A DNA stretch of 64,000 nt from Pagrus major (Eukaryota > Chordata > Actinopteri > Spariformes > Sparidae), in NCBI RefSeq assembly GCF_040436345.1, contig NC_133220.1, positions 2,646,556 to 2,710,555 of the forward strand, written 5' to 3'. Below the pieces are notes generated by a model. That model was given only the letters and a program-made list of their open reading frames with translations. It did no database searches and was not told the DNA's origin. The position numbers were made by a program, and so were the translations under genes. This document shows, piece after piece, positions 50,368 through 62,882 of this stretch (positions are counted from its first letter, which is position 1; the number at the start of each line of letters is the position of its first letter).

Positions 50368-50409
50368 TAATGTTAATAATAATGATCAATCTCTCAAATC
50401 GTAGACCAG
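50368..50409. mobile_element. Edge of the same intron-1 element in gene E, cut by gap
   Basis: Reads inverted relative to 35890-35937 and is followed by AGCTTTAAA, the same junction as in gene C. The rest is in the gap. Confidence 0.75.
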
Positions 50410-50581
50410 AGCTTTAAATATACTTAAAATATGTCAGTACAAGCACAACACAACCAAAACTATTATGTTAGAAGAAACAGGTGTTGAGTTATTGTTGTGG
50501 TGTGTAAAGCTGTTATCTGACTTTGTTTCCTGATGACTCTGCATGTTAACATACTGAGTAACACATGTTTTTATCTTCCAG

Positions 50582-53500
50582 GTGTCAAAGTGCTTGTGAA
50601 AGAAGGCAGTGATGCTGTTTTACCCTGTTCCCCCAGCACCAAGGAGGACATCACAAGACAGACCTTTGACTGGAGGAAAGATGAAAGTCAGAAGGATGTG
50701 TTCTTTTATAATTCAGGCCTTCATTCCGATAACAGCAACATAGGTCAAGATCAGCAGTTCAAAGGTCGAGTCTCACATTTTCAAGATCAACTGAAGAACG
50801 GCAACGCCTCCATAAAGATAATAAAAACAAAGATGGCCGACAGCGGGAACTACAGCTGCATTTTTCCTCATCCTGAGCCGAGACAAACATTCATCATTGA
50901 GCTTGTTGTTGGTGAGTGCTTTCATTAAACAGTTAAAGATGTCCGCTCATTTACTGCTGCGACTGGTTCAAGAGTCCCAGATGGACTTTTGTTGTGGTCA
51001 GAATACACATCTGGCAGGGCCTCGAGCCCACAGAGCTGCAGCCACATCTGGAGAGATGACCTCTGTATCAAACATGCCTGATATCAGAGACACACTGCAG
51101 ATTATGTCTCTCTGTGCAATGAAATTTCAGCCGTCTATAGTAGATGAAACATGACTTTTACACAGTATTACCTGTCTGTTTCAAAACAATCTAACATGTG
51201 TTTGTTTTTCCTTTCAGGTCAAGTCTTAAGAGACAGAACAGGTGAAAACATCCCAGGTGAGTCCTGATTCTGATGACGTCACTCCCCAGCTCTCATTGAT
51301 AGAAAATGGCTGCCATCAGCTCCACAGGCCTCAGTATCATTCAACACACTCACATCTGTTGAGCTGAACCTCTGTGTGTCATTCTGCTGTGTTACACATC
51401 TGGAGACAACAACATCTGTTCAGTTTGTGTCAGTGTTAAAGATTTACACTAAAAACTGCCTTTATATTATATTTATCATGACAGTCAATAGAAACTGTAA
51501 ATATTGTGCTTTGATCAACTCAGTGGCAAAAAAAAAAACACTCAAAGTTATAAACACACAATATTCCAGCTTATTAGGTTGTATTGTATGGTTAATTTCC
51601 ATTCACGCAGCTTGATTAAAATATTTCTTACTAATACAATTGAGACCTATTGACACCTTTTAAAGATTCAGTCTTTCATTTTCTATGATACAGTTTTTTA
51701 ATTGTAGCTCAAACTGGAGGAAGTTAAAAATGTTTCAAATAGTGCTGAACTATGTTAATGAAGCTGATATTATGTTTTTCTATTGTTCTGTTCCTTGTTT
51801 TTCTCTGCACACTGTACAAAAACATCCCAATAATTTTTATAATATAATTATACTTTTAAATACTGTTGTTTCTTTGATGTTCACAGGTGCAGCTCCGGAG
51901 CCAAATATCAAGATACTTGATGAAACAAATGACTGGCGTCTGCTGCAGTGTGAAGCTCATGGTGATCCACTTCCTACAGTAGAGTGGAAGGACAGTGATA
52001 ACAACACTCTTCATGCTGATACACCTCAGATCTCAGAGAGAGGAGGTCGTTCATACATCACTGTCAACATTACTGTGACCAAGACTGACCGCTATCGCTG
52101 TGTAGCTACGCAGGAGACAATCAGCCATAGGATTGCTACTGTGACCGCTGTGCGCTTGACAGGTCAGTGGTGTTTTAGTCTTCAAACTATTTTAACTATC
52201 TGTGTGTTTTAAAGATGATGAGTTCAGACCGAACACACAGGTAATCAGCTCAAAGTCTGTTGATGTTGAAAATGTTTCAAACTGAAGGAACTCTGAGACT
52301 TAAAATAGAAAAAGCAGATAAAAGTGTTCTGGATGGAAATAAGAAGAAGAAGTGGAGTTCATGTTTGTGCTGCTGAAACATTCACTGTAAAAACTCTCCA
52401 GCTGTTAAATTAACTGGAATAAAATCAACTTTTGTGTTCAGTCTGAATTCACCTTTAAGGATCATTTACATCATTCATTATTTTCTTTATGTTGGATATG
52501 ACTACGTACAACTGTGATGATACATGACTACAATATGAGCACATACACTTGATTCATGTGTTCATTTAGTTCATTAATCAGAGAAACTGTGTTCACTGAG
52601 AGAGAAACTCTTGGTCCTGAAACACATTTGAGCTCTGTCTCCTCAAGTCACACTGGTGCTGCTTCTGGTTCTGATGCCACAGGATCTTCATCACTAAATC
52701 TTTGTCTCAGTGACATGAAAGAATGATGTTGGTACCAGCTCAGGTCCACTGAGGAGCTCAGACTGAAAGTGGTCCTGAACTCTGAGCCTCCTTTTCTGTG
52801 AAGTTTGTGGCTCCTTTCCAGTTGAGAGACAGTTTCCACAAACCAGGTGTAACACACTGAATTTTAGACGTCCACTTCAGGTGTTAAGGGGAATTTATTA
52901 TGTACAACAGATGTCTGAAAAGACATAAACAGATAAACACACTTATTAGTGTCCAGAATCGGATGTAAACCAGCTGCACTGTATCTGCTGCGGCTGGACT
53001 TCCTCTGCACTTGATACAACGGTTACCACGACAACGGTTGCCCGCAGCAACCACCACGCTTTCAGTTGCTACCGCCATCTACTGGCGTCAGGTAGTAACT
53101 GTTTCAGCCCGGCCGGGACCAGGTGTGTCTACACAGGTAAATTTAATCAGAAAATGAAGGGGGCTGACCAGTTAACAATGCAAACAATATCTCACTAAAA
53201 TGACCAGGGAGCCACACAGGCCTGTAGTGAAGCTGCACAGGCTGCCTCTTCTGCTGCTGACTGTTTAAATCCTTTACACCGACTGTTTGTGAGTTCACAC
53301 CTGGACAAGTTAAATGTACAGGTGTAAATCTACAAACTGAACTCAGACTGAAAACTAGGAGCAAACTTTAACTCCACATATAATTATATTTTATGAGTCT
53401 AGATCAAAGTAACTAGTAACTTTATCTGTCTGATTAATGTAGTGGAGTAAAAAGTACAATATTACCTCTGAAATGTAGTGAAGTAGAAGTATAAAGTTGC

Positions 53501-55801
53501 ATAAATTAGAGTACAATTATAAGCTCAGTACTTGAGTACTTGTACCCGTCTGTCTCTGAATGTTTGTTAATCTGAGTTGTTGTCAGAGACTCAAACAAAA
53601 GCTTTTAAACACTTAATGTTTCATATTTTAAAACACATTTTTTCTCTGACTTTAGTGAAATAAAAAATATATCAGACAACAAATCTCATGTGATGTCAAT
53701 TCAAGATAATTTTTTAGTGAGTCGTGATCTTTTTTTATCAACTTAAAGCTTTTTAAACTTAAAACAGTCCCGATCATCGACTGTATAAAATATAGTCGAA
53801 GCCTTCAGGTGTGAAAGTGCCTTAAACCTGCAGTCTTTCTACCGACCAGCAGGGGGCGACTCCACTGGGCTCAGAAAGAGGTGTGATTGTGTGGAAGCTG
53901 CTTCTCACCTGATTTATTCCCTCAGTAAACAGTCTCCTGATGAGTTCATGGTCTCAGTCTCTAGTTTCAAGTCTTCTTCAACTCAACATGATGTTCATTT
54001 AGTCAGTTATGGTCCCAGTGACAGTAAAATAGATGAAGAAGCAGGGTGTGATTTAGGGCCTGAAAACCTTCATTCATGCTGAAACCCATGTGCCTCTTAA
54101 TGGTGACATCATTCTTAGTGTTCAGTGATTTAAAAAAGACTTTGTCGTCCTGATTTTTACCTTCAATAATTAAATAGATCATTTAGAAACTGTATTTTGT
54201 GTTAACTCAGGTTGTCTCTGCCTCATATTTGATTCTGTTTGAACATCTGAAACAATTAAATGTGACAAATATACAAACATGGAATAAATCAGGAAGGAGT
54301 CAGATGCTTCTTCATGACACTGAACATAAAGGCTGTGGAGCTGCAGTTTTTACTGGACGATGTAAACTTGTAATTATAACCGTTGTGTTGCAGTGAAGGT
54401 CCAACATGACAAACAGCTTCCTGGTACTTTATTCATTAACTGCAGCAGAGTTGGTTAATTACAAGATGAATTAACTTAAAATCCAGCATTAAGTTTTGAC
54501 TTAAAGTGAAAATAAGATGAAAACATGAGATGAACTGTAACACTGTGGTTTATACATCTGAGCAGGAGTCTTCCTCTTCTGTCTGAGCCTGAAACCAGGA
54601 GTGAAGAAATGTTCAGCACCTCCAACATTTACTGATGTTTGACTGTGACTGAGAATCAGAGTCTTCATGACACAGTTTGTCCACTAGAGGGCAGCACCAG
54701 GCTCATTTTACACTGTAAAAAGTCCCTCTCATTACATATAGTCACACTTTTTATTAATCAGATCTAAAGGATCCTCATCAGATTTTAAAAATGTTAAAAA
54801 TGTCTCAAACTGAGTGAAAACTTCTGTCTTCTACTGAGACTCAACTTCAATAATCTACAGACTGTGTGTTGATCTGCTCCCATCAGGCCCAATAACTGTG
54901 GAGCCGACCAGCACCAAGAAGCTCACAGTGATTTTAACCTTCATGTTTCTGGACAGTAGTCAGTGGTGGAAGAAGTACTCGGATACTTTACTGAAGTGAA
55001 AGAAGCAGAAACACAAAGTAAAAATACTCTGTTACAAGTAAAAGTCCACCTGAGTAAAAGTGTAAAAGTATCAGTAAAAGTATTGTGAAGAAGTTTTATA
55101 TTTTATCAGATGATCCTGTGTTTTTACTGTCAGATCAAAGTGATGGACTGTAACTGAGTCCATTTATTTCTTCACTGCTGGGACCAGAACCAGAAGCAGC
55201 CTCTGAGCTGTGGAGCCCAGCAGGAGGAAACTGGACCTGAGATCAGAGCTCACATCACTGTTCCTGCTCACATTCATCCCAGTGGAGTTTTCATGTGAAA
55301 CAAGTTCAGATTTCAGGAGCAGACTCACCTTTAGTTGTTCTGTGTGAGCTGTGAGGTCCAGTCTGCTGTTTATCATCTGCACTGACCTTCTGACTGATGC
55401 ACTCACTTTCTATCTGTTTCAGGGTCGTCTGCTGGATGGATTGTTGGTGTTGTAGCTGTTGTTGCTGTTGTTGCTGTTGTCTTCACTCTCATTGCTGTTG
55501 GTGTGATTCTCTGTTGTCTTGTAAAAAAGGGTCGCATCACACTAAATCGTGCAGAAGGTAAGTTTAAATATTGTTTCAGCATATTAATGATGAACAGACA
55601 CCACAACTAATTCTTTTTTATGTATCTCATGTTCAGAGTCTTGACACTTGTTTTATCCTCTCTGACATTAATTATTCTGTGTGTATTTACACTCAGTAGG
55701 ATCAGATCAGGTGGGACTTTCACTGTAACTTTGTTTTGTTCCCTGCAGACAAAAAGAAGAGCGGAGAAGAACTAGCTGGACTGGATCCAACTGATCCATA
55801 A
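50582..55801 (+). CDS. Gene E: B7/butyrophilin-like Ig membrane protein (V-C-TM), signal exon missing in gap
   Basis: Exons are V 50582-50911, linker 51218-51256, Ig1 51887-52162, TM 55423-55557 and tail 55749-55801 with TAA stop, all phase 1-1 with AG/GT borders. The V domain keeps the two Cys, FDW and DSGNYSC. It differs most from the other copies in the segment around DVFFYNSGLHSDNSNIG, and has one extra codon (DESQKD against DGQKE). Ig1 has NNT and NIT sequons. The Ig2 exon has been deleted: intron sequence after Ig1 runs through an LTR and joins the TM intron at about 53337. The TM exon, 45 codons, is the longest and is rich in GTT/GCT codons. The tail DKKKSGEELAGLDPTDP matches gene B with one change. 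A signal exon is expected inside the 100-N gap. Confidence 0.72.
52848..53216 (-). mobile_element. Solo LTR, 369 bp, same family, in gene E intron
   Basis: Same length and family as 30361-30729, but inserted at a different site with target duplication CAGG (52844-52847 and 53217-53220). Gene B has the empty site (AGGCCTGGTTTG). Confidence 0.82.
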
Positions 55802-57000
55802 GAGTAACCAGCTCTACATGTGCTGTGAAGTTGTCTGCTGTGTGTTTCCACCATGCTGGATGATGGTGAGGACATTTTGTCTGGTCTTCTCTTATTTCAG
55901 GCAGTTTGAGGATTAAAACTTGGTTTTAAAGTTTAAATTAATTTCAGGTTGAGGTTGTGTTGAGGCAGATAGTTGAGATGGAAGCAAGAAAAAAAAAATG
56001 AAGGCTGTTTGTCGATGTGCATGTTTCTCATTAACACGACCTCAATCTGTCCCTGAACTAAACCAACTGTTTTTATACTCTGACCTCATAATCTGAACCT
56101 TATCAGAAGTATTGAGGAGAGTATTATAACAGCATGTCTGCTCGATGATCTACAGAGCAAACTCACAGTTAATATACAAAATATTCACATATACAGTCCT
56201 CGACTTTATCTCACAGCACTCAGTCACAAATAGTGTCCAGGTCAAGTGTAGGACCCAGAATCCTGTCATTAGGGACTTAATGAAACCAGAACAAGACCGT
56301 CCAAGTTTTATATACGTGTTCAGAGCCGAGGGCCTCGGACCAAAAAAGTGCCGTCACACGTCGGTGGTTCGATCCCCGGCTCCTCCCGTCCACATGTCCA
56401 AGTGTCCTCGAGCAACAGGCTGAAGCCCAAACTGCTCCCGATGGTCAGACCAGCACCTTGTATGGTAGCTCACTGCCATCGGTGAGTGAGTGAGTGAGTG
56501 AGTGAGTGAGTGAGTGAGTGAGTGAGTGAATGGATGAATGAGGGCAGCAGTGCTGTATAAATGTCGTCTATTGACCAAATATTATCAGACTGCTTGTAGC
56601 GCTTAAAGCTCCTGACTGAGCTCCACATGTGCTTTAAAACCATCAGACTTCACTGAACTAAAGCTGCTGTTAACACTGTCAGTCAGTGTGAACACTTTAT
56701 AGCTACAAGTAAATATAATGTGACTTTTATATTTGTTGCCATTATTTGGGACGAGCCTGTATTGGTTCTTTATTATGTTTCCAGGTGCTCAGGCAGTCTG
56801 TCAGGTCCAGTTACACACTGATGTTTCTGTTGTTTACTGATGATGCACTTGTAGTGTTTCATGTCACTTCAGGCAGCGCTTCATCATTTCTATACAAACG
56901 TTTGAATAAAACATGAAAAATGTCAAAACTGTGTGTTGTGACTGTTTCTGATGTTTCTGTGTTCAAACTGTGATCAAAGAAATAAAAGTGATTTTAATTT
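55802..57000 (+). other. 3' UTR and polyadenylation region of gene E
   Basis: It follows the TAA at 55799-55801. It contains a tRNA-derived SINE and AATAAA signals at 56905-56910 and 56981-56986. Homologous regions follow genes B, C and D. Confidence 0.65.
56345..56610 (+). mobile_element. tRNA-derived fish SINE in 3' UTR of gene E
   Basis: GGTGGTTCGATCCCCGGCTC matches a tRNA-type B box. It is followed by CACATGTCCAAGTGTCC and GACCAGCACCTTGTATGG, the conserved body of a common fish SINE, then an expanded GTGA tract and TGTATAAATG. Copies in the same place are in B (11545-11800), D (43695-43955) and, truncated, C (25650-25820). Confidence 0.75.
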
Positions 57001-58338
57001 ATGGGTCTGATTCTGAGATGATCTGTGTTTTACAGCAGCTGTCAGGACACCAAAGAGACAACAGAGCAGATAAATCCTCTTTAAAACAAGGTTTCTAGAG
57101 ACAGTTTACCTCACTGACAGCTTCATGAATGGAGATTACAGCTGAATGTAAAGAAATCCTCATGTCTGTGTAACGAGGCCTGAGTCTGTGAGGAGACAAC
57201 ATGATCCAGACCTGTTGGCGGCTGTTTCTTCTCAGGACTTTGTCAGCAGGATTGAGAACAGGGACTTGATCTTCTGCTGCCGGAGGAAACAGCTGCTGAT
57301 GAGGTCAAAGCATCTGAGAGAGAAACAGCTCCATGTTTTATTTACTCTCATTTATTTGTTCTCACAGCTGGAGCGTTAACTGTTCATGCACCTGCACCAG
57401 GTGTGTTGTTTCATCCAGCAGCCACAGGAAGTGAAATCTGTCAGAGACGTTAGCGCCACCTGCTGCTGTTTGACTGAAGTGTTTTGAGCTCCTTCTGTTT
57501 GTGTGTCAGGTTGAATGATGACATGAATCTCAGGAGGACAAACACACTCAGTGAGGCTGTTTTACACTTTTATGGAGAACTGATTGTGATGTGTGTTGTT
57601 GTGGCATCATTGCTGCTGCAGATGTGTGTGTCTGAGTGTGTGTTTGGTGTTTGTGCCTCACACAGCTCTCTTCTGTAGAGAGGGGTGATGTTAGCTGAAA
57701 CACAGAACTGACTGAATAACTCTGGCTGATGAAATACTCTGACAAACAAAGGCTGCTCTCAGAAGACTTCAACAGATCGAAGTTTCACTGCTCATCTCAA
57801 AGGACCTTTAGTAGATTATTACAGAGAGACAGCTGTGTGTGTCTGTCACAGTGTGAAAACTACTGACAGGGATTGTTCCTGTCCTCAGCTGACTGCAGAG
57901 TCAGTGAACTACATCGTCTCATCAACACACGTCACCAACACCAACATGGAGCCAACTGGGCTCAGAAAAGGTCGTGAGAAAGATGAAAATCACAGTAAAT
58001 CTGCTCAGTTTGACTTATTCCAATATGGAACTTATTCATTCACAAACATTTATGCCCTTTCTTTCCTGAATGTTTGTGAATTCATGACATGTCTATAAAT
58101 GATACATTTTCTTATTTAGCTTTCAGTCCATGTCATTTTTTATAATGCTTTAAAAATTGAGATATTGAGTTTAGCAAACCTAAATTTTAAGTGTCCCAGA
58201 TTATCAAATCAAATTCAGGCACATTTTATTTTTTATTTTTTTATTTTGCACAATGCTCACTGATAGATGAGGCAGATCTCCTCTGGGTTTGATATCTACA
58301 TGTTTTCTTCTGGTGTGATCTTAAAACATCTTCAGGGT

Positions 58339-58589
58339 TGGAGTTGGCACATTCCCTTTCTGGTTGATGGTTGATATTTGTAAATTTGTTTTGCCGTTTG
58401 TAAAAGTGTTTCGTGTCTTGTTAATTTGTTTTCTGAAATGTAAATTTGTTTCGGGACTTGTAAATGTGTTATGGTAATGTAATTTAGTAAATGATAAGTA
58501 AAAATGTTTTCTAAAATGTAAATTTGTCTCAAGCTTTGTAAAAGTGTTTCACATTTTGTAATCTTGGTTTGCACCTCCCGGCCACCGTA
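58339..58589. mobile_element. Deleted copy of the foldback element between E and F
   Basis: Contains one outer arm ending GGCCACCGTA, with the same flank (CAAATGTCTCCAGAGTC) as at 41131 read inverted. The other arm and the coding part are missing. Confidence 0.8.
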
Positions 58590-58853
58590 CAAATGTCTCC
58601 AGAGTCAAAAGTTCAAATAATGTCCCAGATGATCAAAATTCACCTGCAGATATTTGTTATTAATGGAGACAAAGTCAAAAATTGTCAGAAAAATAAAAAC
58701 TCTAGTGAAGTACAGAAACCTGAAAAATCTACTCAAGTACAGTAACAAAGTATTTGTACTTCGTTACTTCCCTCCTCTCAGTGGCCAACACCCAGACAAA
58801 ATGCGATGGCAGCTGCAGGCCTGGTGATGGCGCTTTTATTCTGAAATATTAGT

Positions 58854-58863
58854 ACCGGAAGTG
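58854..58863 (+). promoter_or_regulatory. ETS-type motif upstream of gene F
   Basis: ACCGGAAGTG about 130 bp before the ATG at 58990. Confidence 0.4.
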
Positions 58864-58989
58864 CCGCAGCTGCAGGCTGAGGAGCAGAAACAGGTTGTGA
58901 TGAACCAGTCAGGGTGTTGAGGAGTGTGTGAAGCTCCGTCACATAGAGACACCATCAGTGTGGTGAAGTCCTCAGAGGACATCACAACT

Positions 58990-60554
58990 ATGGAGCTTCT
59001 TCCTCTCGTGTGTCTCTGTCTGCTGAGCTGCTCTGGAGAAACGTCTGCTGCTGGAGACGGTAAGAAAACTGATCATCACTCACTGACAGTCTTTAATTCT
59101 CACTTTGTTTCATCTGAGCAGCGGAACAATGCGGAAACATGCTGGATGTTCATCAGCTGCTTCCTGCTTTAGTGCGTACAAGACACCTGCTCAGCGCGCT
59201 GTGACGTCACACACGCACCCTGATCATCAGCACACATCGATAGTATTGATTGGATCGATTACAGGAGAATTACAGATGGATGATGCTGAGTTTTAATCTC
59301 GAAATGCTCTGTAATGATGTCGTCATCACTGCTGTGTGTGCGTGCGTCAGTGCGTGTGCGTGTGCGTCGTCTCCATCCTGCTGCAGACACGCACAGGTTT
59401 CACAGAAACGCTCGTGCAGACATGAAACCTTCAGGATGTTGTGATTGTTGGACTTTGACTCTTAAAGTTCAGTTCACTTTGAACTAAAGTAGTTCCCTCA
59501 ATAAAACAGAGACGTGGCGCAGATCTTCATCAGGAAGGACTTGATAGTTATTGGATCGTTAATGAGTTACATATAAACTATATAGTAGATAATGAGTTAC
59601 CACAGGACAGACTGGGAGACACGTTATCGATCAATCATCAGCTGATGATGAGTTCATGGTGACGTTCATTACTGATTAGCTTCGGCTATAAAAGCTGTAG
59701 TGTGCAGCAGGTTTAACACAAACTGGTCCCTCAACAATTAAACATTAAATACATTAATACATAAATAAATATCTGTGGGTTAGAGTCACTTTATTCATGA
59801 GTTATATATGAATCAGTGTGAAACATGATACTGAATAGTTACCAAGTCAGATCATTAGTTAATCATTAGTTAATCATTAGTTAATCATTAGTTAATCATT
59901 AGTTACTGCGTGCGTGTGTGTGTACTTTGTGTGTGTGTGTATGTGTAGTGTGTGTACTTTGTGTGTGTGTGTGCGTCACCTCCTTCCTGCTGCAGACACT
60001 GGTGGTTCTGATCATCTCTTGTTCTGAACTGAAACCTTCTGGATGTCTGTTGGACTTTGGACTCTCTGAATAAACTCACGTAGTAAGAACTTGAACAGAG
60101 ACGTGACTCAGTCCATCATCCGCCCTGAGCTGTATGAATGTGAACTCACAGTATTTTCACATCATCCTCACTGACAGGTTTAAAGTTGCCACATTCATAT
60201 AAAAACCAGAGAAGTCTATTTGGTTGTAGTCCTCCTCTCTCTGACACTCACACTCATTTTTTTGACAATGTAGTAACACCTGTTTGTGTGGTTTTACTTA
60301 ATCTTGGTGAGGAGACATCGTCTGATAAATGATAAGAGCTGTCAAACCAACAGGTTCTTAAAATGTTTCCTGGTTTTTGTTTCCTTCATGATCACTGGAG
60401 AGCAGTGAACTCAGAGATCGAGCTGTCAGACTTCACACAAACAGAGAAGCAACTTTCAGCTCACGTTATTCACTTGAGTCTGATCGCAGGTTTATTCACC
60501 CAAACAGACAGAAAACTTAACTGTACATCAGCCTCAAGATTAACAACCTGCACC

Positions 60555-60601
<47 letters not shown>

Positions 60602-62882
60602 TGTGTGTCTGTGTGTTGCAGCTGAGGAACAGGACAGTTTGGTGGTTAGTTGTGTCTTTGAATCCAGTCCAATAAATCAAGATGAATGAATAAAACTACA
60701 ACTTCTCCTGGTGTTATAAAGCTGAAGAGTTTCCAGCTGAATACATTTTGTAAAATTCAAACACAAGGCTCAATAACAAAAACTTAATAAACTATACTGT
60801 ACAGCTTAAATATACTTAAAATATGTCAGAACAAGCACGACACAACCAAAACTATTATGTTAGAGGAAACAGGTGTGTGAGTTATTGTTGTGGTGTGTAA
60901 AGTTGTTATCTGACTTTGTTTCCTGATGACTCTGCATGTTAACATACTGAGTAACACATGTTTTTATCTTCCAGGTGTCAAAGTGGTCGTGAAAGAAGAT
61001 GATGATGCTGTTTTACCCTGTTCGCTCAGCACCAAGGAGGACATCACAGGAAAGCTGTTTGACTGGAAGAAAGATGAAAGTCGGAAGGAGGTGTTCATGT
61101 ATGATTCAGGCATTCATCACAATAACGGCATAACAGGTCAAGATCAGCAGTTCATAGGTCAAGTCTCACATTTTCAAGATCAACTGAAGAACGGCAACGC
61201 CTCCATAAAGATCAAAAATACGAAGATGGCCGACAGCGGGAACTACAGCTGCTTTTTTCCACGTCTTCAACCGAGACAAACATTCAACATTGAGCTTGTT
61301 GTTGGTGAGTGCTTTCATTAAACAGTTAAAGATGTTCGCTCATTTACTGCTGCGACTGGTTCAAGAGTCCCAGATGGACTTTTGTTGTGGTCAGAATACA
61401 CATCTGGCAGGGCCTCGAGCCCACAGAGCTGCAGCCACATCTGGAGAGATGACCTCTGTATCAAACATGCCTGATATCAGAGACACGCTGCAGATTATGT
61501 CTCTGTGCAATGAAATTTCAGCCGTCTATAGTAGATGAAATATGACTTTTACACAGTATTACCTGTCTGTTTCAAAACAATCTAACATGTGTTTGTTTTG
61601 CCTTTCAGGTCAAGTCTTAAGAGACAGAACAGGTGAAAACATCCCAGGTGAGTCCTGATTCTGATGACGTCACTCTCCAGCTCTCATTAGTAGAAAATGG
61701 CTGTCATCAGCTCCACAGGCCTCAGTATCATTCAACACACTCACATCTGTTGAGCTGAACCTCTGTGTGTCATTCTGCTGTGTTACACATATGGAGACAA
61801 CAACATCTGTTCAGTTTGTGTCAGTGTTAAAGATTCACACTAAAAACTGCCTTTATATTATATTTATAATGACAGTCAATAGAAACTGTAAATATTGTGC
61901 TTTGATCATCTCAGTGACAAAAACACATTCAAAGTTATAAACACTCAGTATTCCAGTTTATCAGGTAACACAGATAAAACTCACCAGTCTCATTAAACAG
62001 ACCAGGAATTAATCTTCATGAAGGTTTTAATGATCAGATTGTGTTGAAACTGTTGAGAGATGTTGATTCAGTCTCATTGTCAGTTTGGAGACTGTAGTTT
62101 GTGTTGCTTTTAAATTGCATTGTCTGAGTAGTGTGTTTGGATACTGAGAGGTGTTTCTAATATTTAGTCCACCCTCGTTTGACAGAATTAAACTATAAAA
62201 ATATACTAAATAAATAAACATGCCCATTAAATCTGTCACAAACTTCAGTCACCAACCATGCAGACAGATTGTATGGTTAATTTCCATTCAAGTAGCTTCA
62301 TTAAAATGTTTCTTACTGACACAGTTAAGATCCATTGACACATCACAAGTGCAAACATTTAAAGATGCTTGAAGATTTTTATAGTGTAGCTCTTCAAATT
62401 TAGCAGAAAATTACTGTATGTGTGAATCTGTAAAATCATCCTGTAAAACGATGGAGGTTTATATTGTGCTTTTTTATCTTTCTGTTCCTCTGTGTTTTAC
62501 TCTTCACTCTTTAAATTGTATATACAGGCAGAGTATAGATGGAAGAAACATCCCAAATTCTTTTTTATGCTATAATTGTCCCTTAATGCCTCTTGTTTGT
62601 TCACAGGTGCAGCTCCAGAGCCAAATATCAAGATACTTGATGAAACCAAGGACTGGTCTCTGCTGCAGTGTGAAGCTCATGGTGATCCACTTCCTACAGT
62701 AGAGTGGAAGGACAGTAATAATAACACTCTTAATGCTGATACACCTCATGTCTCAGAACGAGGAGGTCGTTCATACATCACTGTCAACATTACTGTGACC
62801 AAGACCGACAACTATCGCTGTGTAGCTACGCAGGAGAAAATCAGCCATAGGATTGCTACTGTGACATATGTTCTCATGAATG
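58990..62882 (+). CDS. Gene F: B7/butyrophilin-like Ig membrane protein, 3' part beyond window
   Basis: Exons are signal 58990-59059 (MELLPLVCLCLL leader), V 60975-61304, linker 61609-61647 and Ig1 62607-62882, all phase 1-1 and open. The V domain has Cys16, FDW and DSGNYSC. Ig1 starts GAAPEPNIKIL and ends YVLMNG, with NNT and NIT sequons and both Cys. Ig2, TM and tail exons are expected to the right of 64000, so the final domain number is unknown. The upstream region holds an ACCGGAAGTG motif shared with genes A and B. Relative to C, it sits at the mirrored position across the gap. Confidence 0.75.
60556..60615. repeat. (GT)n microsatellite, gene F intron 1
   Basis: About 30 GT units with two CT interruptions, the inverted equivalent of the gene C CA tract. 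Confidence 0.93.

Larger units (their letters stand above)
56991..58989. other. Intergenic DNA between E 3' end and F start
   Basis: A composite of segments matching 10985-11155, 24700-25200 and 42330-43270 (inverted), then the deleted foldback copy, then promoter-like sequence matching upstream of A and B. No gene seen. Confidence 0.65.

Noticed and set aside
56345-56400. tRNA-like B-box sequence
   Set aside because: The rest of a tRNA cloverleaf is missing and the body matches a common fish SINE, so it is not a tRNA gene.
57188-57379. 63-codon ORF between E and F
   Set aside because: No homologous open frame at the matching site near A-B, and no motif. Most likely chance.
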